Shown piece after piece: positions 8,498 to 16,096 of a stretch of 64,000 nt of DNA. The stretch lies in assembly GCF_014652415.1 (NCBI RefSeq), contig NZ_BMYT01000001.1, positions 987,352 through 1,051,351 on the forward strand, given 5' to 3'. The notes beneath the pieces are model-generated. The model did not search any database. It was not told the origin of the DNA and worked only from the letters and a program-made list of their open reading frames with translations. Positions within the stretch are counted from its first letter, which is position 1; the number at the start of each line of letters is the position of its first letter. The DNA comes from Affinundibacterium macrobrachii (GTDB taxonomy: Bacteria; Pseudomonadota; Gammaproteobacteria; Burkholderiales; Burkholderiaceae_D). The position numbers were made by a program, and so were the translations under genes.

Positions 8498-8910
8498 TCT
8501 TACTTTTTCTTTATCATGAGTTACTTACTGTCTAGTTTAACACTCTAGATTGCTGCCTTATTGAAGTGTACAAGCATATATCAAACACACTTGATACAAG
8601 TCTAATCAAGCATACCCGATAACAAAATTGCCTCAGTGCTGCAATTTGCATCATAACAGAGCAAGATTTACATTTAATTAAACCAAACCTAGGTCAAATA
8701 GGGAATAATGAATCATCGAAAAAATCAGCCATCGCTTTTGAGAGTTTATTCACCTTCGAATGCCAAGCATAAATAGGAAAAAATGCACAGGCTAGACCTT
8801 GAGCTGCACCTTGCCACCCCACTTTGGGCTCGAAAGCGCCTCTCAATTTCTCATTAAATAAGCTTAAAGTTATTTACGAAATACCACATCAACCCAAGGA
8901 CAATTTAATC
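8498..8910. other. Gap between moeA and the 68-aa gene
   Basis: About 410 bp without a gene. It should contain the divergent promoters of moeA and the small acidic-protein gene. The only structure seen is the decayed repeat copy at 8776-8850 and a small 7-bp inverted repeat near 8627-8651. Confidence 0.5.
8776..8850. repeat. Decayed, internally deleted copy of the 1209-1479 element
   Basis: Bases 8776-8802 resemble 1247-1278 of the complete element, and 8803-8850 resemble its right end (about 1411-1460: the CCTTGCCA-CCCAC, GGCT-GAA and CTC-CAATTT blocks keep their order). The middle is missing and neither terminus is complete. Confidence 0.6.
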
Positions 8911-9117
8911 ATGGCAAAGAAAAATGAAGAATTAGATGAAGAGACGCTGGCGGTAATTCAATGGTGCATAGAAGTCGAAGGCTTTCTCGTAAAGGGTGGC
9001 GCCACACAAGCGCAAGCACAAGAATTTATTGAAGAAGAAATTGAATTTTTAACCGATCAATTTTATGACCGATTAACTCCCGAAGAAGCTGCAAAGATAG
9101 CTCTAAGCGATGAATAA
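8911..9117 (+). CDS. Small acidic protein of unknown function
   Basis: A 68-aa, Glu-rich, probably all-helical protein (…EELDEETLAVIQWCIEVEGF…, …AQEFIEEEIEFLTDQFYDRL…). The frame is open further left only from a TTG inside the decayed repeat; the ATG at 8911 has AAGGA 10 bp upstream and is preferred. There is no signal peptide or membrane segment. I do not recognise a family. It lies 81 bp before the M24 peptidase gene on the same strand and could share its transcript. Confidence 0.7.
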   Translation: MAKKNEELDEETLAVIQWCIEVEGFLVKGGATQAQAQEFIEEEIEFLTDQFYDRLTPEEAAKIALSDE

Positions 9118-9198
9118 GGACATTGGCTGAATGGAACTTGGCGATAAATAAGCGGTCACAAGATCGTCGTTAAAACTACGAAAAACTTGGGAGAGCGT

Positions 9199-10551
9199 AT
9201 GAAAAAAACACTAATCGCCTGTGCATTTGCAGGCATCTTTGGTTTGTGGCAATGCATGCCAGCACAAGCGCAAATTTTATCTGTACGTGAACAAGCGCGC
9301 GTGATTGATGAAAACTTAGCCGACCGCTTTGAAAACCTACTGCCAAGCATAATGCAAGAAACTGGCATTGATATGTGGATCGTAATCTCGCGCGAATACA
9401 ACGAAGATCCCGTTCTCAAGACCATGCTGCCTGCGGAATGGCTAAACGCAAGGCGCCGTACAATTTTAGTGTTTTACCATAACCCACAAACGCGGACAGT
9501 GGAGCGTCTTGCAGTTGCGCGCTATGACTTCGGAAAAAATATTAAAGCGGCATGGGACACACAAAAACATCCTGACCAATGGGACGCCTTAGTTAACATC
9601 ATCAAGCAAAGAAATCCGCAAAAGATCGGCATTAATACCTCGATGCATTTTGGCCATGCTGATGGCTTAGACTACACCGAACACCAAGAATTGATGCAAA
9701 AACTACCAACTGAGTTTAAGTCGCGTACCGTGTCAGCGGAACCTTTAGCGATTCGTTGGTTAGAAACACGCACTGCACGTGAGATGCAATTCTATCCACA
9801 ACTGATTAACGCCACCCACAAAATTATTGAAGAAGGCTTTTCCGAAAAAGTCATTACACCAGGCATCACCACTAGCGAAGATGTGGTGTGGTGGTTCCGT
9901 CAAAAAATTCGAGATTTAGGATACGATACTTGGTTCCATCCCACTGTAGACATCCAACGAGTTGATCCCAAAACCGAAGGTGCTGAACGTAGTTTTGCAA
10001 TCAAACCAAAAGCGGATGTGATTTTGCCAGGTGATCTAATTCACGTTGATATCGGTATTAGCTATTTACGTCTACACACCGACATACAACAACATGCTTA
10101 CATATTAAAACCCGGCGAAACAGAAATACCGACCTCCATCCAACAAGCATTTAGCAAAGCGAATCGTCTACAAGATATTTTGACGACGCAGTTCAAATTG
10201 GGAAAGACGGGTAATCAAATTTTAGCTGGGGCGCTCGCACAAGCGAAGAAAGAGGACATCGCTGCGAGTATTTATTCGCATCCAATTGGCTACCACGGTC
10301 ATGCCGCAGGACCTGCCATTGGTATGTGGGATAACCAAGGAAATGTCGTTGGCACTGGCGATCAAGCGCTCAGAAAAAATACTGCTTACTCAATTGAATT
10401 AAATGCCAGCAGCATGATTCCAGAATGGAAGAAAACGATCCGCATTATGCTGGAAGAAGATGCGTTTTTTGATGGCGAAACAGTGCGGTATATTGATGGA
10501 CGACAAAAGAAAATTTATCCGATTCCTAGACCATCTTCCTACAATCAATAA
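9199..10551 (+). CDS. Exported M24 family metallopeptidase (Xaa-Pro aminopeptidase-like)
   Basis: A 450-aa protein with a signal peptide (MKKTLIACAFAGIFGLWQCMPAQA-Q) and a pita-bread M24 fold. The N-terminal domain resembles creatinase/prolidase; the C-terminal domain shows metal-ligand candidates in 'DLIHVDIGISYLRLHTDIQQ', a His in 'SHPIGYHGHAAGP' and a Glu in 'YSIELNAS'. The longer frame starts at a TTG (9187); ATG 9199 follows GGGAGAG at ideal spacing. The usual second Asp ligand (D…D pairing) appears as 'DI…TDIQ', so activity is likely but should be confirmed by alignment. A strong terminator follows. Confidence 0.82.
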   Translation: MKKTLIACAFAGIFGLWQCMPAQAQILSVREQARVIDENLADRFENLLPSIMQETGIDMWIVISREYNEDPVLKTMLPAEWLNARRRTILVFYHNPQTRTVERLAVARYDFGKNIKAAWDTQKHPDQWDALVNIIKQRNPQKIGINTSMHFGHADGLDYTEHQELMQKLPTEFKSRTVSAEPLAIRWLETRTAREMQFYPQLINATHKIIEEGFSEKVITPGITTSEDVVWWFRQKIRDLGYDTWFHPTVDIQRVDPKTEGAERSFAIKPKADVILPGDLIHVDIGISYLRLHTDIQQHAYILKPGETEIPTSIQQAFSKANRLQDILTTQFKLGKTGNQILAGALAQAKKEDIAASIYSHPIGYHGHAAGPAIGMWDNQGNVVGTGDQALRKNTAYSIELNASSMIPEWKKTIRIMLEEDAFFDGETVRYIDGRQKKIYPIPRPSSYNQ

Positions 10552-10611
10552 AGTAAATCGCCTGCAAGGATAGCTCAAAACATACATTGACATCCGACGC
10601 AGCCAATAAAC

Positions 10612-10647
10612 AAAACGCCACTCATTTAAATGCAGTGGCGTTTTTTT
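10612..10647 (+). terminator. Intrinsic terminator after the M24 gene
   Basis: Stem AACGCCACT…AGTGGCGTT with seven Ts immediately after it. Confidence 0.85.
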
Positions 10648-10689
10648 GTCTAGTTAGGTGCATCGCACTGATGCCTAGGAAGTGCAGAC

Positions 10690-11037
10690 TTAGCGATCTT
10701 CACGACGATAAGTAATTTGCTCAACGCGAACCAATTGTGCATCTTCCGCCTCTTTATACGACCATTGTCTAGGCTTAAATTCTGAATCTGATTGCTGACG
10801 GCTGCGATTACTCGAGGTGACCACGATCAAAAACAGTTTCACCAGCATAAAGATCACGAACAAACTCAAAATTAACGGTATCAAGGTGATCAGTAGCGCT
10901 AATCCTATGCACAGTACTAAGATTCGTGGCAATGGTGTACGCAGTAATGCTTGTCCAGCTTTATTGCCGACTGCGCGTAGCTCTTGCCACGCTTGGCGTA
11001 AAACTGAGTACATATACTGTTTATTTGAATTTTTCAT
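10690..11037 (-). CDS. Small membrane protein of unknown function
   Basis: A 115-aa protein with a polar N-terminus (~35 residues), one long hydrophobic stretch (~38-75, enough for one long or two short helices joined tightly), and a charged C-terminal tail ending in '…ITYRREDR'. The start is ATG 11035-11037. No family is recognised. It is convergent with the M24 gene and shares the terminator region. Confidence 0.6.
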   Translation of the reverse strand: MKNSNKQYMYSVLRQAWQELRAVGNKAGQALLRTPLPRILVLCIGLALLITLIPLILSLFVIFMLVKLFLIVVTSSNRSRQQSDSEFKPRQWSYKEAEDAQLVRVEQITYRREDR

Positions 11038-11392
11038 TTTTCATCCTTGAATTAAACAATCTGAAAGCACCGTCACTGTAAAACAAAGCATTAATTCTTG
11101 TTCCAGCTTTCCGACCAAATTGCATTTTTGAGGAATGAATGGCTGAGTGCTTGGGGTAGATGGATTATCAAGGCCTGGCGTAGAAAAGCCTACGGTAAAA
11201 AAATTCAAAAATCGCCATTCGACTAAATCACCACCAATCTTCAAGGTCAGCAATGACAAACTAAGTCTTAATACCGATGTTTCGGTACTTGAGCTAGCAT
11301 TTTTCGCATTTCATCGCATAGCGATGGCAACCAGATGTAAGGACATTTAAAGTTTCATCATCGTCCATAACACACCTATTTTAGGAGCCAAT
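11038..11392. other. Non-coding gap before the two small exported proteins
   Basis: About 355 bp. ORFs of 67-72 aa on both strands overlap each other and show no family features or good ribosome-binding sites. A 6-bp hairpin (CATCGC-ATA-GCGATG) lies near 11313-11327. Nothing else is recognised. Confidence 0.45.
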
Positions 11393-11653
11393 ATGCTTCA
11401 CTCACAAAAAGCCCGCGTCTTCTTTAGTACATTAATCCTAACGACTCTCGCATCCGGCAATTGCCTCGCTCAACAATTAGTCAGTACGCAGACACAAACC
11501 GTCACCATTCAGGCGAAACGTCTTAGCGCACAAGAAAAAACAACATATGACCAACAGCAAATGAACCTGCAAGTACAGCAAGTCATTGTCACTGCAAAAC
11601 GCTTGAGTACCGCAGAGAAGCTTGCTTATGACAAAACGCAGGCTCAACAGTAG
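11393..11653 (+). CDS. Small exported protein with an internal duplication
   Basis: An 86-aa protein. The ATG is preceded by TAGGAG at 8-bp spacing. Residues 1-26 form a signal peptide (…LASGNCLAQQ). The mature part is two copies of one ~17-residue unit: 'VTIQAKRLSAQEKTTYD' (~37-53) and 'VIVTAKRLSTAEKLAYD' (~64-80), separated by a Gln-rich linker. I do not recognise the family. It lies upstream of another small exported protein in the same direction, suggesting a linked but undefined periplasmic role. Confidence 0.65.
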   Translation: MLHSQKARVFFSTLILTTLASGNCLAQQLVSTQTQTVTIQAKRLSAQEKTTYDQQQMNLQVQQVIVTAKRLSTAEKLAYDKTQAQQ

Positions 11654-11775
11654 CAATTAGAAATTTTCAAAAATATAAATAACTGATACAAATCTATTAC
11701 AAATTGTTTGACGCTTAAAGCAAAATTTGATTTACACTTCCCGCTTCACTGCCATTGAATTGGAGTTTGACTATC

Positions 11776-12057
11776 ATGAATACACAACAATTTTCACTCG
11801 GTATTGCTCTCATCGCATTCGTCGGGATCGCACAAAGCCAAGAATTCGTGGTGGTACCAACCCAGTCAAATCCGCCGCCAACTTGTCAGGAAAATTGCCC
11901 GCCAGAGCAAGCGATGCAGATTGATCGCGGTGGCATGGACAAAGCATCTGTGCATTTGCAAATTCTACAGCAAACTTCGCAAAAATTCATTGAGCCTTCC
12001 GCGTCAAAGAAAAATAATAACGACGATAAAAAGACACCGAATAAGTCTCAAGACTAA
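11776..12057 (+). CDS. Small exported protein with a Cys-Pro motif
   Basis: A 93-aa protein starting at ATG 11776, preceded by TGGAG; the longer TTG-type extension is unlikely because it would bury the signal peptide. Residues 1-~22 form a signal peptide (…IALIAFVGIAQSQ). The mature protein has 'NPPPTCQENCPPEQ', a two-Cys motif that could form a disulfide, then a hydrophilic Lys/Asn/Asp-rich tail. No family is recognised. A strong terminator closes it. Confidence 0.6.
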   Translation: MNTQQFSLGIALIAFVGIAQSQEFVVVPTQSNPPPTCQENCPPEQAMQIDRGGMDKASVHLQILQQTSQKFIEPSASKKNNNDDKKTPNKSQD

Positions 12058-12098
12058 TTCTTCGTTGTGGATTGATCCAAGCGTTTAGTAGCATCAAG

Positions 12099-12126
12099 AA
12101 GACCTGTGTTTGCACAGGTCTTTTTC
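12099..12126 (+). terminator. Intrinsic terminator
   Basis: AGACCTGTG-TTTG-CACAGGTCT followed by TTTTT, right after the small exported protein gene. Confidence 0.88.
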
Positions 12127-12152
12127 TATTATTTATCGTCAAATTCCTGAAT

Positions 12153-12599
12153 CTAGATCGAAGAGCGATCAATCCGCTTACTCAAGATGATCGAAGTCGA
12201 AGTTTGTCTGACCCCCTCCAAACTACCGATCTGGTCTAACAATTTATCAAGCACTTCCGTACTCGCGCAACGCAAAGTCAACATGTAGTCAATTGCTCCA
12301 CTCACCGCGCTTAGGCTTTCAACCTCAGGAAATTGCTGCAAGAATTTAATTAAAGAATTGGCGCACTTAGCGTCAATGGACAATCCTACATAAGCCCGCA
12401 CAGCAGGCTGATACATAGAAGCATTAAGTTTCAAACCATATCCCGCAATCACTTGACGCTTCTCCAGTGCAGCGATTCTTGCAATCACCGTAGTACGCGC
12501 AATTCCCACCAATTTAGCGATCGTCGTGACGGGCAAACGTGCATCGTCCATCAGCAAAGCTAAGATCTTGTTATCAATTTCATCAAGCACTGGTTTCAT
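12153..12599 (-). CDS. Lrp/AsnC family transcriptional regulator
   Basis: A 148-aa regulator: N-terminal winged HTH ('LDEIDNKILALLMDDARLPV', 'IAKLVGIARTTVIARIAAL', residues 4-60) and C-terminal RAM/ligand-binding domain (~68-145, 'VESLSAVSGAIDYMLTLRC'). It is divergent from the saccharopine dehydrogenase-like gene at 12785, the usual layout for an amino-acid-responsive regulator and its target. Autoregulation and control of the neighbour are inferences from that layout. Confidence 0.9.
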   Translation of the reverse strand: MKPVLDEIDNKILALLMDDARLPVTTIAKLVGIARTTVIARIAALEKRQVIAGYGLKLNASMYQPAVRAYVGLSIDAKCANSLIKFLQQFPEVESLSAVSGAIDYMLTLRCASTEVLDKLLDQIGSLEGVRQTSTSIILSKRIDRSSI

Positions 12600-12784
12600 T
12601 GTTTGCCTTCATTTATCTATGCATTTCGACATATAGAAAAACATCTTCGTCAATTTGTATTATCAACCAACATTATGACGATAATTTAGTCGCTATTATC
12701 TGACATTTCTTGCCTCTATACTATTTCTATTGCAAACAAAGATAAGCAAACGCGTTTTATCTTTCATTTTATTTGGAGACGATT
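12600..12784. promoter_or_regulatory. Divergent promoter region, Lrp regulator / dehydrogenase
   Basis: A 185-bp AT-rich spacer. A good -10 candidate TATACT lies at 12717-12722 facing the dehydrogenase, but no well-spaced -35 is evident. Lrp-type sites are degenerate and I cannot place one confidently. Confidence 0.4.
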
Positions 12785-13876
12785 ATGGCAACGAAACTGA
12801 TCTTATTGGGCGCAGGAAAAATTGGCGACGCGATTTTAAATTTGCTTTCTCATACCCACGACTATGTCATCACCGTGGCAGATAAAGATGCGAATCGCCT
12901 CGACTATGTCAACAGAGAAAACTTCCCAAATGTCACTACCGTATGCGCCGATCTCAACGATCCAACTATAGTAGAAAATTTAATTCAAGGACATCAAGTT
13001 ACCTTATCCGCTTGCCCTTATTTCTTAACTCCAATGATCGCCAAGGCCGCGAAAATGGCGCAGTCACATTATTTCGATCTGACTGAAGATGTTGAGAGCA
13101 CACGCATCGTTAAGCAGTTGGCCGCTAACGCGGATAGCGCCTTTGTACCGCAATGTGGTTTAGCGCCTGGTTTTATTTCTATCGTTGCCAATCATGTCGC
13201 ACAAAAATTTGATTCACTACGCGACGTCAGCATGCGTGTTGGCGCACTACCGACTTTTCCAAACAATGCCTTGAAATACAATCTGACTTGGAGCACCGAT
13301 GGGCTGATAAACGAATACTGCAATCCTTGCGAGGCGATTGTCGATGGTCAGTTCCGCGAAACTTCTGCATTAGAAGAAATTGAACATTTTTCGCTCGATG
13401 GAATTGACTATGAAGCCTTTAATACATCGGGTGGACTCGGCACCTTATGCGAATCACTTGCGGGTAAAGTCGAGAATCTGAACTATAAAACGGTTCGTTA
13501 CCCTGGGCACCGCGATATCGTGAAAATGTTAATTCGAGATTTGGAGCTGGGCAAGATCGAGCGACGTCCAATTTTAAAAGACGTATTAGAGACCTCCATC
13601 CCTATGACAAAACAAGATGTCGTACTGGTTTTCGTTAGCGTGGTCGGGATGCGAGCAGGTCGTCTGGAACAGGAATCCTATGCGAAGAAAATCTATGCAC
13701 AAGAAGTGAATGGCCGCTTGCTATCGGCAATTCAATTGACTACTGCATCAGGGATTTGCGCGATGCTTGATTTGTTAATCGCAAAGAAATTGCCGCAGCG
13801 CGGTTTTGTTCGTCAAGAGCAAGCGAGTTTTACTGACTTTATGTCGAATCGCTTTGGTCAGTATTACGCTAACTAG
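12785..13876 (+). CDS. Saccharopine dehydrogenase family oxidoreductase
   Basis: A 363-aa NAD(P)-dependent enzyme of the Lys9/saccharopine dehydrogenase-like family, which includes bacterial lysine 6-dehydrogenases. The Rossmann signature 'LILLGAGKIGDAI' is at residues 5-17, followed by 'VTLSACPYFLTP' and 'FVPQCGLAPGFISIVANH'. The TTG at 12773 belongs to the Shine-Dalgarno (TTGGAGACG); ATG 12785 is the start. With the divergent Lrp-type regulator this suggests lysine or related amino-acid catabolism, but the substrate is not proven. Confidence 0.82.
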   Translation: MATKLILLGAGKIGDAILNLLSHTHDYVITVADKDANRLDYVNRENFPNVTTVCADLNDPTIVENLIQGHQVTLSACPYFLTPMIAKAAKMAQSHYFDLTEDVESTRIVKQLAANADSAFVPQCGLAPGFISIVANHVAQKFDSLRDVSMRVGALPTFPNNALKYNLTWSTDGLINEYCNPCEAIVDGQFRETSALEEIEHFSLDGIDYEAFNTSGGLGTLCESLAGKVENLNYKTVRYPGHRDIVKMLIRDLELGKIERRPILKDVLETSIPMTKQDVVLVFVSVVGMRAGRLEQESYAKKIYAQEVNGRLLSAIQLTTASGICAMLDLLIAKKLPQRGFVRQEQASFTDFMSNRFGQYYAN

Positions 13877-13939
13877 CGCGCATTGCAGAGCACGCTTGCG
13901 ACACTTAATCGGAACAAATCAAAATACAACTTCGATAAA

Positions 13940-13978
13940 AAAACTGAAGCTGATGCACAAAACATCAGCTTCAGTTTT
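13940..13978. terminator. Strong bidirectional terminator
   Basis: A perfect 16-bp stem (13940-13955 with 13963-13978) around a 7-nt loop, with an A-run before it. It separates the convergent dehydrogenase and rarA genes. Confidence 0.9.
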
Positions 13979-14041
13979 AGTCATCGCATTCTTTGCTTCA
14001 TCTAGCTACAGAAAAGCCATACTTTCAGTAGCACCCCCACC

Positions 14042-15349
14042 TTATTCGCTGTCTTTATCAAGTTGTCGTAGATAGGCAAGTTTTTCGGCAATTTTAATTT
14101 CCATACCACGCGGCACAGGCTGGTAAAAGCCCACATCCTCCAAACCATCGGGCATGTATGTTTCACCCGCAGCGTAAGCGTGAGGTTCATCATGTGCGTA
14201 GCGATATAGTTTTCCGTAACCTAATTCTTTCATCAACTTAGTTGGAGCATTGCGCAAATGCTCAGGTACGACGCGAGACTTGTCTTTGGCGACCAGAGCG
14301 CGTGCTTGTTTGTACGCTACGTAGATCGCGTTAGATTTAGCAGCACAAGCCAAGTAAACCACGGCTTCTGCCAACGCGAGCTCTCCTTCTGGCGAACCTA
14401 AGCGCTCATATACCTCGGCTGCATCTAGACTAATTCGCAAAGCACGTGGGTCTGCCAGACCAATGTCCTCACTCGCCATACGAATGATACGCCGTGCTAA
14501 ATAGCGCGGATCTGTGCCGCCATCCAACATTCTGACCAGCCAATACAAGGCAGCATCAGGATTGGACCCGCGTACCGATTTATGCAAGGCAGAAATCTGA
14601 TCATAGAACGCATCTCCACCTTTATCAAAACGCCGTAACGCATCGCCTAAACATTCTGCGAGCAATTGACTATCAACTTCCAATAACTTTTTTGCCTGTG
14701 CAGCACGGGCTGTGATATCCAGATTATTTAATAGCTTGCGACCATCACCATCAGCGCTGGCGATCAAGCTCTGTTTCGCATCCGCTGTGAACGTGAGGCC
14801 ACCCAACTCTTGCACGCAGGCCTTCTCCAACATCAAAGCCAAATCATCCTCGGATAAAGACTTTAAGACGTACACCGCAGCACGCGAGAGTAATGCGCTA
14901 TTAACTTCAAATGAGGGATTCTCGGTAGTGGCGCCGATAAAAGTGAATAAACCACTTTCTACATGCGGCAAAAACGCATCTTGCTGACTCTTGTTAAATC
15001 GATGAACTTCATCCACAAACAAAATGGTACGGCGCTGTGAACTAGCGCGAATCAACTCGGCTCGCTCAACTGCATCACGAATATCTTTTACCCCTGATAA
15101 CACCGCAGAAAGCGCGATAAATTCAGCATGAAAGGCTTGTGCCATCAAACGCGCTAAACTAGTCTTACCAACTCCAGGTGGCCCCCAAAGTAACATTGAA
15201 TGTGGCTCACCCGATTCGAACGCGACGCGTAAAGGCTTACCTTCACCCAACAAATGCTGCTGACCAATAACCTCAATCAGACATGTTGGCCGCAACCGTT
15301 CTGCCAATGGTTGATGTAGCCTAGCTTGCGCTTCTTGCCCTAACATCAT
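14042..15349 (-). CDS. rarA: Replication-associated recombination protein RarA (MgsA)
   Basis: A 435-aa AAA+ ATPase acting at stalled replication forks. Walker A 'GPPGVGKTSLA' is near residue 55, Walker B 'ILFVDEVHRFN' near 110, sensor 1 in 'TFIGATTENPSFEVN', and the C-terminal tetramerisation/SSB-related region includes 'YGKLYRYAHDEP'. The start ATG overlaps the lolA stop (ATGA at 15346-15349), indicating translational coupling in the ftsK-lolA-rarA operon. Confidence 0.95.
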   Translation of the reverse strand: MMLGQEAQARLHQPLAERLRPTCLIEVIGQQHLLGEGKPLRVAFESGEPHSMLLWGPPGVGKTSLARLMAQAFHAEFIALSAVLSGVKDIRDAVERAELIRASSQRRTILFVDEVHRFNKSQQDAFLPHVESGLFTFIGATTENPSFEVNSALLSRAAVYVLKSLSEDDLALMLEKACVQELGGLTFTADAKQSLIASADGDGRKLLNNLDITARAAQAKKLLEVDSQLLAECLGDALRRFDKGGDAFYDQISALHKSVRGSNPDAALYWLVRMLDGGTDPRYLARRIIRMASEDIGLADPRALRISLDAAEVYERLGSPEGELALAEAVVYLACAAKSNAIYVAYKQARALVAKDKSRVVPEHLRNAPTKLMKELGYGKLYRYAHDEPHAYAAGETYMPDGLEDVGFYQPVPRGMEIKIAEKLAYLRQLDKDSE

Positions 15350-15990
15350 GGACGTAAAACTTCCGCGCCCTGAGGTACCACGAACTTAAATTGATCAGCA
15401 GCAAAACTAGGATTCTTCTCAAAACTTTTCAGTGTAACGATAGAGAGTTGACCAAAACTATCACGCAACTCCATTCCAACAGGAACTCCGTCTTTCATAC
15501 CAATTCCGATGGTTTCAAATTGACTGTCTTTGGTCTTTGGTATCGCCTCCAACCATTCGACGCCCTGCTTCACACCGACATCTTTCATCACGAAATTTTT
15601 GTCTAAATCAACACTACCAAACAGAATCGCTGCGGGGCTAGATGCAATCGCATTGCCTAAGGATTTGATCGTTACTTGATTGAGATCTTTATCGTAAAGA
15701 TAAAGCTTGTCACCATCTGCTTGAAGCACTTGATCGTAAGGTTTCACATAGGTCCAAATAAACTTGCCAGGACGAGCGAATTTAAATGTTCCTGACGATG
15801 TCTTACCCATCTTGGATACACCATTCACTGTCTTCATTTGCACCTGAACAAACTCACCTTTAGCGGTCTTTGTATTCACCACAAATGCTTTAAACTGTTC
15901 AACGCCAGAAGCCTGCGCAATGCTCATTCCAAGCGACAATAAACCGCCAACAATCGCGCCGTAGCACACACTTTTTTTAATGATATTCAA
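15346..15990 (-). CDS. lolA: Outer-membrane lipoprotein carrier LolA
   Basis: A 214-aa periplasmic chaperone that takes lipoproteins from LolCDE to LolB. The signal peptide is residues 1-27 (…LGMSIAQASG), followed by 'FVQVQMKTV', 'SGTFKFARPGKFIWTYVKPYDQVLQADGDKLYLYD', the hydrophobic-cavity strands typical of the family. It lies between ftsK (106 bp upstream) and rarA (overlapping), a conserved betaproteobacterial order. Confidence 0.95.
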   Translation of the reverse strand: MNIIKKSVCYGAIVGGLLSLGMSIAQASGVEQFKAFVVNTKTAKGEFVQVQMKTVNGVSKMGKTSSGTFKFARPGKFIWTYVKPYDQVLQADGDKLYLYDKDLNQVTIKSLGNAIASSPAAILFGSVDLDKNFVMKDVGVKQGVEWLEAIPKTKDSQFETIGIGMKDGVPVGMELRDSFGQLSIVTLKSFEKNPSFAADQFKFVVPQGAEVLRP

Positions 15991-16096
15991 AATAAATCCA
16001 ATTCTTTATGAAACAGTCTAGAACGAAATTTGTCGATTCAAGTCAACAATGTACTAACTCTACTATGTGATCTAACGCGGTAACTGCCAAGAAGGC

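Noticed and set aside
9187-9201. TTG start for the M24 peptidase
   Set aside because: The TTG is next to the Shine-Dalgarno and would add charged residues before the signal peptide; ATG 9199 is ideal.
11041-11350. Two overlapping ORFs (72 aa minus, 67 aa plus)
   Set aside because: Mutually overlapping, no good ribosome-binding site and no recognisable sequence features.
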